This document shows, piece after piece, positions 10,721-22,344 of a stretch of DNA of 64,000 nucleotides (the stretch's first letter is position 1; every line of letters begins with the position of its first letter). The DNA comes from Apostichopus japonicus (Eukaryota > Echinodermata > Holothuroidea > Aspidochirotida > Stichopodidae): assembly GCF_037975245.1 (NCBI RefSeq), contig NC_092577.1, positions 22,098,398 to 22,162,397 on the forward strand, in the 5' to 3' direction. The notes under the pieces were generated by a model, which did not search any database, was not told the DNA's origin, and worked only from the letters and a program-made list of their open reading frames with translations. The translations under genes were made by a program, and so were the position numbers.

Positions 10721-12429
10721 CTTTGGAAGAAAGAAAATAAATTGCTGCTTTCAATGCACACTTAATTCTGTTGTCACTAGTTGAAATAATTAGCAAATCT
10801 TTTCACTTGAATCATTACCATAGCAGATTTAAGATTCTGTTGACCTCAAATGACCTTGGACCTCCATGAAAAAAATAGAGGGATCATCTACTCACAAAGG
10901 GCTACCTACATACTAAGTTTAAGGTTCAAGCAACTTAACTTGGCAACTGACTGTTATAAGTGAAAAATCATCATGACATTTTATGCGATTTAATTACATA
11001 CCAGTAGGAATGACTGAGGATGTAGGAATATCAGTTACTTAGCCTACACAGTTAAAAGAAATTGACCCATATCCCTTACTGAGTATATTGTATGTAGACT
11101 GTTCAAGATAATGGTATTAGTACCTTTTGGATCTGTTTTTATGTTGAACTTTACAGGTGTAGGCTTCTTTACTTCTTTCGGTGTTGCTTCTTGTTTCTTA
11201 AAGGCATGGGATCGTTTTCGGGCAATCTTTCCTCAAGATAGTCTGTAGCATAGCCTGTAGCAGGATGTTTCCCATGGGCTTTTGTGTACCATGCTACCTA
11301 TAGTCCACAGATAAAAATAGGACATATATAGTTAACTTCAATTGTTCAATTACACCGACTATAGTCTTGGCAAAGACTGTTTGTTGAAGTATATCATATT
11401 TCACTGCAGTGGCATAACCCAGTAGGGGAAAAGCCCCCAATTGGTCACCCCCATTCGCCCCAAATTGACATACATATTAAAAGTAAATTAGTAAGATAGA
11501 AATGATGAACCATTTTACATCTTGTCCACCCCTTAAATACAAGAATTTTATCCCTCCCCTTACACCCCTTCCCCATATCTTGTCCCCCTCCCCTTGCACA
11601 GACTCCTTGCTACCCTTCAGCTCTCCCCCACCCCCACTAAAAAGTCTGATTATGCTACTGTTTTACTACATTTAATAGCACTGTTAACTCTCTGTTCAGC
11701 AAGATAGCTATTAACAAGTAACATTATACTAGTCTTAGCCTCTAACGTTATATTTAGTTAAACTTACGTCGTGAGGTTAGGCCTATGCTTTATCAAAGAC
11801 CAAACGTTAGGTCTAACATTACAGCTATCTATGTATCACTATCAGTATCACTATCACTGTATCAGGGTAATTATGGGCTTGTCTGAACCACGGCGCTCGC
11901 AGCACTAATAACATGTTACTTAGGCCTAGCCTATCATCATATCTACAATGGCATACTATAATATAGTATTTAACTAATTAACGTTGCGAGCGCCTGTGGC
12001 CTGAACTAGTCAGCATACTTTGGCGTATATTTACCTTTGAATATTGGTATTTACATTGGCAAACCCAGTCATCAAGGATGAACTAATAAACGTGTCCATT
12101 TTCAGAGCCCATCAAAGTTTTTGATTCAACTTAGACTGCCTTCTTGGTCCTGAATTTACGTTTGATTTGTAGATTTGTGTGACGGTGTTCAGCTGTCGTC
12201 TACGAAAGGCGTCATGCAAAAACGCTGATAGTGGTCACATGACATAACTTATCCAATGAGAAAAGTCTTTGAGAGTGACCCAGTGCAAAAAGTCAAACTT
12301 TCATCGAGCTATTTCACAATTTCAAACAATCTTGCGTAATAACTCAACCAATACGACCCATTTCTGGGTACAGTATGGCTGACTCAGCAGATGGGTCACA
12401 CAAAATGACCCAGGTGTTTTTACAGTGTA

Positions 12430-13392
12430 CTGCTCGCCCTGGATGATAACATAAACCACAGCCCATGTATCCATTAAACTGCAGGCGGTTTTGCAAAGCC
12501 GCCCTGGCAGGGGCATCAGCACAACAACAAATTCCGTAGAATTTGCTTCTAATTATTTCACCCTAATTTTCCCACTGAACACCATCATCAGCCAAAATTC
12601 TTGCTTCTCTTACAAACTTTTCTAAAAACATATTCATACGAGGCCCTTTTTGGCCGAACCATACTGCAGCAAGCAGTCAATTTTTCATTCTTAAACTTGG
12701 TGGAAGCTCATTAATCATGATATAGATAGGCCAAAGGGAGTAACTTGCAGACTTGAACACTGGCATTCCATGTGTATTAAAAGTGTATGTGAAGTTATTT
12801 GGAAAATTATGTACTTCTTCAAGATTTTTGTAAATTTCACCATCAAAAATATCTTCCAAATTTCCGTCCTGTTTCTTATGTCTGTTGTACCTATAAGCCA
12901 GATTCACTGTTATGTCCTCCCTTTCAAGTAAAGTCTTTATCTGATGCTTCAGACTAGATGTAATGAAAAAGTTACTATTTTGCATGTTTCCAACATTGCA
13001 ATCTCTCTGACAATGTGGGCAAGAGACAACACCTACATTTATGCCTTGCCAGGTTCTAACAAAGCTCAAACAATAACTGCAATAAAAATGAAATGATAAA
13101 TTCAAAAAATTGCTTTTAAATAACTCCTCAAATATATATTTTGATGCTGGTATAACAAGTCTTCCTAATATGCTACTAATAATATGCAGAAGATCCACCA
13201 TGGCAGCTGTAGACAGACAATGCCGCATCACAAAAGTCATGACCATCAGGATTACCTCAGCCTTTGTTACTTGTGGTCCCTGGAAAAGTGGTTCATTCAG
13301 TGTCTCATCTGCCTGGAATGCTGCTTCATCATCTGCTGGGACATCACTATCTGTTTCCAGAACAATTCCCTTCAGAAGCAGATGAAGAACCC
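12430..13392 (-). pseudogene. TNP2 (En/Spm) transposase, N-terminal region exon
   Basis: The minus-strand reading frame starts after a TTTTTCAG acceptor. It reads NEPLFQGPQVTKAEVILMVM, CPHCQRDCNVGN, then FNTHGMPVFKSASYSLWPIY, MINELPPSLRMKN and WFGQKGPRMNMFLEKFVREA. The last blocks are classic TNP2 motifs (FNTDGxPVFKSSxxSxWPIxxxINELPxxxR). The zinc-ribbon-like Cys pairs (YCSYC, CPHC) are also typical. A TAG stop at 12563-12565 interrupts the frame before DAPARAALQNRLQFNGYMGC, where the next 14 codons run into the CACTG element. This is a decayed transposase, unless the stop is a base error. Confidence 0.85.
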
Positions 13393-13751
13393 TGAAAAAT
13401 ATACAAGTATGGCAATTGATATAAGGCCAAGCGAATGTGGCACAGAGTACAACACTGCAAAAATAATTAAAATTAGCCGCTTCATTTTTTTTTAAAATCA
13501 CCACGGTAGCAATCTTACTTTCATTATCCTGCATGAGGAACAATTTTTTTCTGCACCCAAACCCAATGATCCTTGACATGGGACACTTAGTTGTAATGCC
13601 TACAGGATATATGTATGCCTATTTACAGGTAATTACGAATACAAGTCACTTATAATGAAGTTCACCGCAAATTAGTTCGCTGCAGGTAGAGTTCCCTCAC
13701 AGGTAAAGATCATCACAGGCAATGTTTGCTGCACCTACACGAAAGTAGGGT

Positions 13752-13820
13752 ATCATTTTGGCATTCCAACGGGCGAAAATAAAAATCATTTTGGCATTCT
13801 AACGGCCGAAAATAAAAATA
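13752..13820. repeat. 33-bp direct duplication
   Basis: ATCATTTTGGCATTCCAACG followed by GGCGAAAATAAAA is repeated in tandem with two changes. No function is suggested; it lies between the first and second exons of the TNP2 gene. Confidence 0.7.
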
Positions 13821-13922
13821 TGTCATTTTGTAAATTTTTGTTTGGTGAGGCAATTTAGTTGATTTCAAGGGGAAATAAATGTCTAAAAGCCTTTTCATGT
13901 GAAATAAGTTACATGGCAGGTC

Positions 13923-14288
13923 CTAAGCATAACACTTGGGTCTGGACCTAATAAATATTGGAGAATTCGGACCTACAGTATCAATATCATATTGATTAAG
14001 TTTTCTTACCATTTCACCGTAACTGCTATGGACATCATCGTTAGGTCTACCATCTTCACTGGAACAGTTGAAATCTCTGGACCAATTGTTTTGTAATTGT
14101 CCCTTCTTGAGAGTCTTGCTGCCTTTTTTAGAACGATTCAGGGCCCTCCGAGGAATGGTTGGTTCTTCATCACTAGAATTTTGAGGTTCTAAGTAACCTT
14201 TATATTTTTTCTTAGGTCTAACAGAAACATTGTTCCTATTCCTTTCTCGATTTGGATCCATTTGTCTAGGGCCTACAGCGATATCCAA
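13923..14288 (-). CDS. Putative first coding exon of the TNP2 transposase gene
   Basis: The minus strand is open from 14288 with two candidate ATGs (MDIAVGPRQMDPNRERNRN). It is strongly basic and acidic in alternation (RPKKKYKGYLEPQ, then NSSDEEPTIPRRALNRSKKG), like the disordered N-termini of transposases. Possible GT donors occur in the last 50 bp. It lies 530 bp upstream of the next TNP2 exon in the same orientation. It faces the BEN-domain gene that starts at 15347 on the other strand, leaving about 1 kb of shared upstream sequence. I do not recognise the protein on its own; assignment to TNP2 is by position. Confidence 0.45.
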   Translation of the reverse strand: MDIAVGPRQMDPNRERNRNNVSVRPKKKYKGYLEPQNSSDEEPTIPRRALNRSKKGSKTLKKGQLQNNWSRDFNCSSEDGRPNDDVHSSYGEMVRKLNQYDIDTVGPNSPIFIRSRPKCYA

Positions 14289-15346
14289 GATTCGAACTTG
14301 TCAATATTTCTTGTGCATACCGAGACCAGCCTAGCCTAGAATTAGGCTAGTATGAGTCCAACGAAGTTCGTTAGGTACATTTAATGGACGCCTGTACGTA
14401 AAAAATATGCACGGTGTATAAAGACTTTCCGTACTACCGGCTAGGCTAGGGTTACACGTTTAGCAGTATCAATGTATATACATATACAGTATCGTACCAA
14501 TGTCCAAACAATGTCAATACGACGCAACAAAACCGTATTACAGTTCAATAAAAGTATAGATAAATGTTGTATTTACATAACTGCACGTAGATGAGATAAC
14601 TTCTCGAAGAAAGTAGCAAAATAATAAACCTATAGCCGACCAGGCAAGAATCGCAATTCAGATGAAAAATACACAAGACTGCTTTTATTTTAGGCGTAAT
14701 TGTATCGGGAATGTTATTATCAAAGTTCGTAAGCAGTAACCGTATCGTAATATATTGAAACTGCTAAATTAGCCAATTTATGAGGGGGGGGGGGGAAATA
14801 AATCTTGGTCATATTTATCACAGTTTTGATTGAACGATTAAACTATTGTACCGTATTAAATAAAAATAAAATACGTTTACTGTTCATGAAATTTAAAAAT
14901 TAATTATGTTATACTTTTTTCGGCGATTTGAACAATTGGTAGGCAAAATGCCTTCCTAGTGCAGAATGGTATGATCCGACTGAATTGCACTTTGACATTA
15001 GTTTTGCGTTAGCGCTAAATTTATAAATTCCGAAACCGCAAACCCACGTTAATAGAAGCCTCGCAGAATCGCATTTGTAACAGATTTTATCAACAATTTC
15101 AAATTATTACCGCGGCTGAGTTTCCTTCTTTGTGATCTTTATATTATTGACACATACTTGTAACGTTATAATTGATTTTACACGTGCTTTTTAACATAAA
15201 GATTTTAATTGAACTGAAACTTGATAGTGGCCTAGGACTATTGTATAAGCTAGTCCTAACAAACCTGTTTCCACTAACGTTAGACATAACTTTTTATATC
15301 ACTAGTTGCCTAGCTTATTGGGGCCTAGCTTAGTTAATAAGGCATA
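14289..15346. promoter_or_regulatory. Shared 1-kb upstream region between divergent genes
   Basis: Noncoding, AT-rich sequence between a minus-strand and a plus-strand first exon. A bidirectional promoter is possible from the arrangement alone. I see no motif strong enough to name. A run of about 13 G sits at 14783-14795. Confidence 0.35.
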
Positions 15347-15572
15347 ATGGCAATTTCTTATGCATACATTAGGTATCTTAAAGATCAGGAACGTGAAATT
15401 GTGAATGTAAATCACATTAAGAACTTTCACCCGGAGCATGAACTAGACTTTATACCGAACAAAGCATATATGGTACAATGGCTGGCAATTGACAGCGACG
15501 ATGAAACAGAGATGGATTCCAACTTACAGGACCAGGACTCATGGTACAAGGCACAAATTTTATTGTTGACAG
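15347..15572 (+). CDS. BEN-domain protein gene, exon 1
   Basis: The start is ATG 15347 in GGCATAATGG. The exon encodes MAISYAYIRYLKDQEREIVN, VNHIKNFHPEHELDFIP and YMVQWLAIDSDDETEMD, and ends at a strong donor (AG/GTAAGT) in phase 1. The N-terminus looks like the small beta-rich start found in many invertebrate BEN proteins, where it precedes a coiled coil and the BEN domain. The identification depends on the BEN domain in exons 5-6. BEN domains bind DNA and act in chromatin regulation, and also occur in viral and transposon proteins. Confidence 0.7.
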
Positions 15573-16118
15573 GTAAGTTATATTTGTACTTGTTCAAACT
15601 GTTGGCTAGTCTATATGCATATAGGCTATTGTGTCCAATGCAATTTACATAGTATAATTAACTGTTCTTAGTTTGCCTTTTTTTGTTTGTGCACCTACAC
15701 TAGTTAATCCATATCACCATAGCTGAACACCAGATAGTAACAGCCTCGGTCAACACAGCATAATTAGCTTAACATATAAAGAGTGTTGACAAGTAAAGAG
15801 GCTTTAACTAAAACGGTAAACCACACAGGGAATATGTTTGTGGATAAACATTTTGTCGCTTAACTTATGCATGTTTGAACAATGTACTTTAACCAGTACA
15901 TTTTGGAATTTAATTGAAGAAGGCAGGTGGAGGGGAGGGGTGTGGGTGTTAAAAGCAGGGGGTAAATAATAGCTAGAGAACTACTGGGTGGATATTTAGG
16001 TTTTATTTTTCCAAATTCCTCCCTCCATCCCCCCCCCCCCCTCCGATATGACATCCCTGCTTACCATTTGATCCATCTTACACACTAAATAGTCACATTC
16101 TTTGTTTTTTGTTTACAG
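15573..16118 (+). other. Intron 1 of the BEN gene
   Basis: GTAAGT...TTTACAG boundaries, phase 1. It contains C-rich and G-rich tracts (15920-16045) but no gene. Confidence 0.7.
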
Positions 16119-16264
16119 CTTCAAGAAAGGAGCTAGAGAAGAAGTTAGAAGGCACACGTGTCAAAGTGTCCAAAGTCTTTGACACATCAGTGGAGGACTC
16201 CTCTGAAGATGAAAGTGCTTCGTCATCTTTACGACAGGAAATGTTACATTCAGGGAAAGCAAGG
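16119..16264 (+). CDS. BEN-domain protein gene, exon 2
   Basis: The acceptor is TTGTTTACAG. Joined in phase 1 to exon 1, it reads ASRKELEKKLEGTRVKVSKV, then DTSVEDSSEDESASSSLRQE and MLHSGKAR, with a donor GTAAAT in phase 0. Charged and Ser/Glu-rich, it is probably disordered with a short helix at the start. Confidence 0.7.
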
Positions 16265-17084
16265 GTAAATATTTTATTGTTCAATGTCTTCTTTATGAGA
16301 CGCTACAAATAAGTACATTCTCTTTGTCCACATTTGCAAATGCTATTACAGTTGGTGGGATTAGAAGTGATTTCATAGTTCAACATTTATTGTTTTGCCT
16401 ATAATTAATATTTGAAGGTTTTACCAACTAGTAAGCTGCTAAAGCCCAATGATTCATTTATCCCCAGGAATCACACAACGTAAGGTAACCCACTTAGTTC
16501 CATTCCCTGTACAAGTTTAATCAATCAAATTCGGAGATTTGCCAGAACCATGTTTTGCATAACTTGGTTAAAAAAGTCTTCTATGCATTATCTTTGTACA
16601 TTATTTTGCCCAACCCCTAGCTGTACCTGTATGGAAGTTCAAATGGGACTTTAATCTGTTTTAGATGTTTGTTAATAAATAACAGATATGAACTTATAGA
16701 AAGAAGTGTCTGATAAGTAAATGCAGATTGGTGGCCCACTGTGTGCTTACCAAAAGTTTACATGTACACTCTCATGGTCTTTAATATTCACAACACTGCC
16801 TAAAATACAAATTGTATGTGTTAATATAGAGTGATAGATATGTGAATGTGCTGTTCGAAGTACTATTAAAAAAGGCGTAAACAATATTTTGGTCTTTGGT
16901 CTACCACATTTATCACACAATCAAAATATATTTTATTTAAAACAATGGCACTTGATGGGAACATTTGAAATTATTATTATCCACATGTAGAAATATTATA
17001 TATATGCTATTAACACTTGTTATCAAAATTATCAAGTTGATTTAGCTGATAAATTATAATTTGGAATCCATTATGTTTTTTTAG
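16265..17084 (+). other. BEN gene intron, may hide a small exon
   Basis: Exon 2 ends in phase 0, but the good coiled-coil frame of the next exon needs phase 1. Either a small exon is unrecognised here or one indel is present. One candidate at about 16419-16480 (VLPTSKLLKPNDSFIPRNHT, donor GTAAGG) is open but has the wrong phase. Confidence 0.5.
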
Positions 17085-17351
17085 AAGGAGAAAAAAAGGA
17101 ACAACAAAAAGCTAAGAGCAGCTCTCTTAAGAAATTGCTGTCAAAACGGCTTGAGTGCCGAAAAAGGAGTGCTGTTTTTGGAGACGAACCAGAAATGAAG
17201 AGGAAATGCCATGGTCTGGAGATGAAAAACCAAGAGCTGATGACAAGAAACAAGGAACTGGGGGCAAAGATGAAAGAAGTGCAGGATTTGAACATCCGAC
17301 TGCAGAGAGCACTGTTGGAAAAACTGAGCTGCCCACATTGTGAAAAGAAAG
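17085..17351 (+). CDS. BEN-domain protein gene, coiled-coil exon
   Basis: After TTTTTTTAG the frame reads GEKKEQQKAKSSSLKKLLSK, RLECRKRSAVFGDEPEMKRK, then MKNQELMTRNKELGAKMKEV and DLNIRLQRALLEKLSCPHC. The segment KNQELMTRNKEL...LQRALLEKL is a heptad-rich coiled coil, usual upstream of BEN domains. It ends with AAAG/GTAGTA in phase 1, which matches the phase of the next coding exon at 33765. The intron that follows therefore spans the whole nested transposon block. Confidence 0.75.
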
Positions 17352-17679
17352 GTAGTATTGCTTTATTAATTTGTAAGTTGTCACTTATTTAACAAGCATT
17401 TTGTAATTGTACCTAACAAGGTTACATGTACATAGCCTATGTATACCATATCTGTGCAAATCAGTTTGAGTTGGCTTTCGTGGAGTGCAGACGTGTTTCG
17501 CTCTCGCTCTCCATCTGATACAGCTACTTTCTTACCTTACCTTACTGTACTGTGCTATACTTCCCGCCAGGCGGGTGTGTGCGTTTGTCGTATATAGTTA
17601 TCGTATATCGTTTTAAGTTTAAACCTGTCTTTATAGTTTGTCTTTGTTACTCCTCTGTGGCCTAGCCACCTTCGGTATC

Positions 17680-17933
17680 ATGGCATCGCGCCGTGATTCT
17701 AAAATTGTTAAGTTGACCTTCACCGGTGAACAAGCGGTTCCACCGGTGCAAGTTTTTAGTATTTTAAAGAGTAAGGGTGTTGTTGTGCCTGGAGAGGTTG
17801 ATGCTTTACAAGCTCTCCAGGGTCGTAATACGTATGATCTACGTTTTACCAGTGACGTGACCCGGCAGAAGGGTGTCACGTTGCTGAGTGGGGTTGAAGG
17901 TTTCACAGTTACTCCATACGAACGTTCCGTATG
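17680..17933 (+). pseudogene. LINE copy 2 ORF1, 5' part
   Basis: MASRRDSKIVKLTFTGEQAV through VTPYERSVW, almost identical to copy 1, is interrupted by the MULE after codon 84. The rest of ORF1 is at 28945-29860. Confidence 0.9.
17925..17933. repeat. 9-bp target-site duplication of the MULE, left
   Basis: TTCCGTATG is perfectly repeated at 28945-28953. The uninterrupted LINE copy 1 has the sequence once (about 2369-2377), proving the duplication. Confidence 0.95.
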
Positions 17934-17946
17934 GGGCTATGTCAAT

Positions 17947-17993
17947 GTTCCCAGGGTCCATTGTTCCCAGGGTTCGATGTTCCCAGGGTTTGA
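17947..17993. repeat. Left terminal 16-bp array of the MULE
   Basis: Three to four units of TTCCCAGGGTYSATTG type, the reverse complement of the right array. Confidence 0.9.
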
Positions 17994-18063
17994 TGTCCCT
18001 TTTTTTCTTCAAAAATCACCCGAAGGGACGTTGTTCAGTAAGAGCCGCACAGAAGTGTTGACA

Positions 18064-20520
18064 GCCACTCAGTGGCCTCACAATTGGTGCTTTCAGGGGA
18101 GGGGTCTAGTAACTCGCCGTGCGGCCCCTGAGGCTGAACAACCGGGTGCTCGGACCAGGCGCATACCGAGAGATTTGTCTGGGGGCTCGTAGACGCAAAA
18201 TGGTGCTTGTAGAAAAACAGCAGTAAAATTTCCACTGAACACTCATAATCTTGTTTGTCACTTGGTCATGTTGTTTTGCCCCTCCCTGTAGCTATCTTAC
18301 TGGCCCGGACTGCATGTTTGTTCGCTCATCCCATCCCAGCAACACACAATCTTTTTGAAAATCCACACTGTACCCTAAGTTTCTGAAAACGAAAATTCGG
18401 GAATGGATCGACCGAATTCGGGCAAAGAATAGGTGAAATTTGTACAGAGATACAGCAAAATTGAAAAGTTTGCCCGAATTGTCGACTGAGTGCCCGAATT
18501 TCAAATGTGCAAAAGTTTCGCGCTACTCGCTCAAAGTGATTTACGGTTTGCTTTATACACATGAACTGCTATAAAATGCTAGTAGCTTTCGGGAGAAACT
18601 TTCTGCCTCCTTGAACTGAAAGGGTCCCGTACGCCTATGTTCATCTCCGCCCGAATTTACCAAGTCTTTGCCCGAATGTTCGTCGTTTTCAATCCGAATT
18701 CTCGATCTCAACATTTTTTGGAGGCAGCCCCCCCCCTTCCCCCGCCTCGTACGCCTGTGACGGAGATTACAAGGACTAATATACTACTTATGGGCAAAAC
18801 CACCATTGTCAACGTAGGCCTACAGTAGTTGGCAAGGAATTCATATAAGCCTCTGATGCTTGCTTACACCATACCGCTCAATTCAATTTGAGTAGCCTAT
18901 ATATACCGTACTCTTGCCGCCACTTGACGTCATTTTCCATCTCTTTTCTTTGTCCTTTTGTCTTTTCCTCTATATTCTCGTAATGGCTACCTTCCATTTG
19001 CGCCCTTTGTATAGTGAGGGGCGATCGCCCCTCCCATCCACCCTTTTGTTACGCCACCGACACCACTATCAGCTCCGATAGTCAGATTAGACCATGCAGA
19101 AACGCGTAGAATTCACCCTCAGCGTCGTTAGTAGGCCCTTAACCGTAGTGCAATGTTTCAATATCGATCCTCTATTCTCACGTAAAACAACAAATGCTAT
19201 ATACTACTACAGTGAAAAATGTGGAGGGGCGGAAGTATTATTCCGCCCCCCCCCCCGCTTCGCAAGTCAGAAAACCCCTTTTTCATCTCCCAGAGAAAAA
19301 AAAAATCTCATTTTGAGCACCAAATTGCATCTAAGGCCAGGTGAAAATACAAAATTAAGTTTACAAAATGAGTGGGTGTTGAAGTGTGCTATATTGCACC
19401 AAATTGCATCTGAGGCCACCTGGAAATGCCAAAAAAAATCCCAATTCTTGGGGGGAAAATCGTCCACAAAAAGAGAAATTCCCCCTCCTCCTACCCCATC
19501 AAAACATTTTTGGCCGAATCGCTACCTCAGTGAAACGGAACATTTATTACTCTCCTGGATTTCAGGACTTTTACTGCATTTCGTCGAATGCTAAAGGGGT
19601 AATTTTTTTTACATTCCAAATTAACTAAACTGACATTCCAGTTACCATGATTTGAATGTACTGTTGCATTCCAATTGTCCAGCAACACTAAAAGTTAAGC
19701 TTTCCGTCATATTGATGATGTATCCATTGTCTCGTGTAAGTTCCCGTAACTTTTAGACCTTTGACATGGGAAATACTCGATTGCGCAATGCACCGCTCGG
19801 ACACCTACTGTACTAATTGACTTGCACGCCCTATGTTGTTATAGCGGTCGATTAGGTCCGTATGTTTTGCGTTACTGTTCGATTCGTAATACAAGGGAGT
19901 ATCGTAACGCCGACCGAATTCTATTCAGTCAAGTCGGAACACAGAGTCACGAAAAATCAGCCAAAGAGTTCAAGTAATGTCTAAATACTTTGTTAAAATG
20001 AAAACACTTTATCTTGTTACATACGGTTAATGAAGTACATCAATTAATCCTCCAATCAATGATGATTCGCTTTAAGATGAGTTAAATGGTAGCAATAAAT
20101 CTTTGGGCATAATACATGGCTTAACTCATTTACAACTCTATTGGAAGTAAAGCAGTACCAAAAGAAATACAAGTGTAGACCAAACCTCGCAGCCTCTGAC
20201 AATAACTCGCAATATGCGAGCGAACCCTAAACGTCTTAATTCCTACGAGCTGATCTGTTTCCCGCTACTTGTGATCTGTGCTGTATCTCGCAAATCAGTG
20301 CGAGCTGGGCTGTTTCTCGCAAATAGTGCAAGCTGTACTGAAACCTAGGTATAATTCGGGTCTTAAATACACATATTCACAAAATAGGGAGATGGTCGAG
20401 CTTCAGCCTTAGGTTACCTTTCAGTACTTTTACGTCAATCTTTCTCAATATACCGAATTAAATTATGAGCTAGAATAATGCTCCAGCCTTGTAAATTTTA
20501 GGGTAACACCACAAGTAATT
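18064..20520. other. MULE interior, repeat fragments only
   Basis: No gene is supported. At 18615-18760 lies a fragment with GCCTCGTACGCCTGTGACGG, related to the foldback repeat at 45664. At 19300-19440 the motif GCACCAAATTGCATCTRAGG appears twice about 80 bp apart, part of a dispersed repeat. C-runs occur at 18730 and 19245. Confidence 0.5.
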
Positions 20521-20529
20521 CTGGGTGTA

Positions 20530-21820
20530 TCTAAAACGAAGACCTCTAAAACGAAAATCGAAGACAGAAGACTGGTGAAATCTCTAAAACGAAGACATCT
20601 AAAACGAAGACCGAAGATAGAAGACTGGAAAAATCGAAAACAAATAAAGAAGTCTTCGTTTTTCGATCTTCGTTTTCGAGAATCGCAATATAGGCAAATC
20701 TCGAAAAGGAAGACCAAATAACGAAGACCTGCAATAATAATCATTTAAAACAGATACAATCGTCATGAAACTCTCCGAGTAGATCATACAATGTTTAATG
20801 GCCGTGTCAGCCCTGGGGACGGGGGAGTGGGGATTAATAAACCATCGGTTACGTGGTAAGGAGCAAATTCATGTAAGCTTATGGGCATCCGTACAACTGT
20901 GATCTCTTTCCGCTTTTTCAAAATTAGCCATTGAGTTAATTTGTCAGGTTTCCTGATCTCTTTTTCTTCATATTGTCTGTCTCATCTTCATTGAGAAATG
21001 AACATTTAAGAAGTATTTCACCAATAGTTGCAGATACAAAAGGAATTAAGCTTGAAATATCGAAGTCTTCGTTTTTCGATCTTCGTTTTCGAGATTTGAA
21101 GTATAGGCAAATCTGGAAAAGGAAGACCGAATAACGAACACCTGCAATAATAATCATTTAAAACACATACAATGGTCATGAAACTCTCCGAGTAGATCAT
21201 ACAAGGTTTTATAAATTGAAAAGATTCCAAATTTGAGTTAAAATGTTGAATTGGAAGCCACCCGACATGTAAGTTGTAATACATAAGCCCTTGCGGGCTT
21301 CTCCCACATTTGTGGTCGCTTAAGCGTCGTTAAAATAACTGCTGATTATTATTATTATTAATGGCCGTGTCAGCCCTGGGGACAGGGGTTGGGGATTAAT
21401 AAACCATTAGTTTGTGGTAAGGAGCATTGCATTAAAGCTTATGAGCATCCGTACAACTGTAATCTATTACGGCTTTTTCAAAATTAAGGCCACCATTGAC
21501 TTTATTTGTCAGGTTTCCTGATCTTTTTTTTTCATATTGTCTGTCTCATCTTCTTTGGAAAATCAACGTCTAAGAAGCATTCTACCAATCGTTGCAGATA
21601 CGAGTAGAATTTAGCTTGAAATATCGAAGTCTTCGTTATTCGGTCTTCCTTTTCGAGATTTGCCTATACTGCGAATCTCGAAAACGAAGACTTCTATATT
21701 TGTTTTCGATTTTTCCAGTCTTCTATCTTCGGTCTTCGTTTTAGATGTCTTCGTTTTAGAGATTTCACCAGTCTTCTGTCTTCGATCTTCGTTTTAGAGG
21801 TCTTCGTTTTAGACACTAAT
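20530..21820. mobile_element. Foldback element with about 190-bp inverted ends
   Basis: The left arm, 20530-20720 (TCTAAAACGAAGACCTCTAA...), is the near-perfect reverse complement of 21635-21820. Each arm contains sub-repeats of CTAAAACGAAGAC. Between them an internal block is duplicated: 20655-20800 resembles 21060-21210, and 20800-21070 resembles 21360-21640. It has no ORF. A target duplication is not evident. It is probably a nonautonomous DNA element with a rearranged core. Confidence 0.8.
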
Positions 21821-22344
21821 TACGGCATCTTTAGTATTATATTTGGTCTAGATAGACAGATAAACAAATATACTAACGTTGATTGGTTCACTTCACTGAC
21901 ACGGTCGATCTAACATTGACGGATACTAACGGCCTCTTACGAACAATAATCTAACCCTTTTATACCAAGTAGCTTGAATAGCTGAACTCGGTGACCCTCT
22001 TTTATGTTTTTGATGTATGCCGAAGCGCGCGCACGCAGGAAGCGGCTTCCTTTTTGTTTTGGAAAACTGTCTACACTGCTGGGAAAACACGGTGAGCTTC
22101 CTTAGATCTAAAGAGAAAAGGGTTTTAAAGGTCTGGGGCCCGAGACGGGGAAATCGAAATAAGAATAGTAAACAGCCCGAGCTCAATACAGAACGAAACA
22201 AATTAACAGAAAGAAATCTGCTAGACTTATACGTCAAATTTCTGTAACAGTATAGCCAAGACTGGAGAGTTCCCGAGCTCTGTTTGTATAATCTGCACTT
22301 TGTTATTTCCAATTATTCTTGTTTGAGTTCTGTATGTCCTTAAC

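Larger units (their letters stand above)
8746..12427. mobile_element. CACTA (En/Spm)-like element with TA duplication, nonautonomous or decayed
   Basis: The ends are inverted repeats starting CACTGTAAAAACAC, with similarity extending about 30 bp (TGRGTCATTTT). TA flanks both sides (8744-8745 and 12428-12429). CACTG tips with a 2-bp duplication fit the CMC/EnSpm group. Subterminal blocks carry repeated TTTGACCCA motifs (8755-9005, 12270-12420), as expected for transposase binding sites. It has no long ORF and its only coding relic is at 10495-10720. The insertion target is the reading frame of a TNP2 transposase. Confidence 0.85.
17468..17933 (+). mobile_element. Tx1-like LINE copy 2, 5' fragment
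   Basis: It begins GAGTTGGCTTTCGTGGAG like copy 1 and matches it through the 5' UTR and first 85 codons of ORF1 (ATG 17680). It stops exactly at TTCCGTATG (17925-17933). The rest of the same element resumes at 28945. The element was one LINE before an 11-kb MULE inserted. I could not find its own target duplication. Confidence 0.9.

Noticed and set aside
16419-16480. Candidate BEN exon VLPTSKLLKPNDSFIPRNHT
   Set aside because: Has usable borders, but its phase does not connect exon 2 to the coiled-coil exon, so not reported as a coding exon.
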